This document shows, piece after piece, positions 5,958 through 6,242 of a stretch of 6,242 nucleotides of DNA. Source of the stretch: Candidatus Poseidoniaceae archaeon. Its GTDB lineage: Archaea > Thermoplasmatota > Poseidoniia > Poseidoniales > Poseidoniaceae. The stretch is taken from the NCBI GenBank assembly GCA_022451835.1, contig JAKUNX010000099.1, positions 1-6,242 on the forward strand. Direction: 5' to 3'. Each line of letters opens with the position of its first letter. The stretch's first letter is position 1. Below the pieces are notes generated by a model that was not told the DNA's origin, did not search any database, and worked only from the letters and a program-made list of their open reading frames with translations. Both the position numbers and the translations under genes were made by a program.

Positions 5958-6242
5958 ATGGATAGGATTCCAACCGCTCGCCCTTCATGGACTGATGAGA
6001 TGCGCGCTGCAGCGGTTTCAACCCTTGATTCAAGATACTGGGTAAAGGGGCCAAAGGGGCGAGAGTTTGGCGAAAAATTTGCCGAGCATTGTGGAGCCCT
6101 TGTCGCTACACCTTGTCAAAATGGTTCCTCTTCTCTATGGGCAGCATTACGTATTCTTGGTGTAGGTAAGGGTGATGAGGTAATAGTTCCATCTTACACT
6201 TTTATTTCAAGCGCTACTGCCATTCCTCTTGCTGGTGCTGAA
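5958..6242 (+). CDS. DegT/DnrJ/EryC1/StrS-family PLP aminotransferase, N-terminal 95 codons (runs off right edge)
   Basis: Members of this family transfer an amino group to nucleotide-linked keto-sugars, for glycan, lipopolysaccharide-like or protein-glycosylation sugars, using pyridoxal phosphate in the cytoplasm. Visible family features are RPSWTDEM (8-15), the WVKGPKGREFGEKFAEHCGA stretch (28-47), CQNGSSSLWAAL (53-64), where the cofactor-phosphate loop usually reads S-G-T-x-A-L, and GDEVIVPSYTFISSATAI (72-89). The catalytic Lys lies beyond the window, so activity and substrate cannot be judged. ATG 5958 fits the family's usual N-terminus; TTG 5952 is the only other nearby in-frame start, and the frame is closed by TAG at 5925. 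No clear ribosome binding site is seen, in contrast to the pst genes. By hand count G+C is about 48%, a little above the roughly 42% of the preceding gene. Confidence 0.88.
   Translation, partial: MDRIPTARPSWTDEMRAAAVSTLDSRYWVKGPKGREFGEKFAEHCGALVATPCQNGSSSLWAALRILGVGKGDEVIVPSYTFISSATAIPLAGAE

Overview
This window holds a phosphate-specific ABC transporter (Pst) locus that is complete except for pstS, of which only the 5' end is present. It very probably comes from an archaeon. Archaeal traits seen directly are an AbrB-type DNA-binding domain fused to PhoU, AGGTGA/GGAGG ribosome binding sites before most genes, TATA-box-like rather than -35/-10-like promoter sequence, and a lipoprotein-type PstS. 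By inference, the moderate G+C (low-to-mid 40s %), tight packing and a C-I-G-G-D-D-D lipoprotein start suit a planktonic euryarchaeote such as Marine Group II/III (Poseidoniales-like). That placement is not proven by anything in the window.

Layout. Positions 1-220, minus strand: the first 73 codons of pstS, the phosphate-binding lipoprotein, running off the left edge. Positions 221-375: a divergent AT-rich control region with TATA-like boxes and a perfect 10-bp inverted repeat. Positions 376-5912, plus strand: five co-directional, nearly gapless genes, phoU (AbrB-PhoU fusion), pstC, pstA, pstB and a second phoU-like gene. Stop/start pairs overlap or lie within 10 bases, which implies one transcript with translational coupling. 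Positions 5913-5957: a short spacer. Positions 5958-6242, plus strand: the first 95 codons of a DegT/DnrJ/EryC1/StrS-family PLP aminotransferase, cut by the right edge and probably a separate unit.

How the genes work together: PstS captures orthophosphate outside the membrane, PstC and PstA form the channel, and PstB dimers power import with ATP. The two PhoU proteins are expected to act on the cytoplasmic face to restrain transport or signal phosphate status. The first carries its own DNA-binding domain and could act directly on the divergent promoter. No PhoB/PhoR two-component genes are present.

The most unusual points are these. Both permeases are far longer than usual (PstC 437 aa, PstA 565 aa) because each seems to carry four extra N-terminal membrane helices in matching topology. 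PstA also has a roughly 140-residue beta-rich domain outside the membrane. Of the four expected PhoU metal-site helices in the two PhoU proteins, only one keeps the canonical E-R-x-G-D-H-A form.
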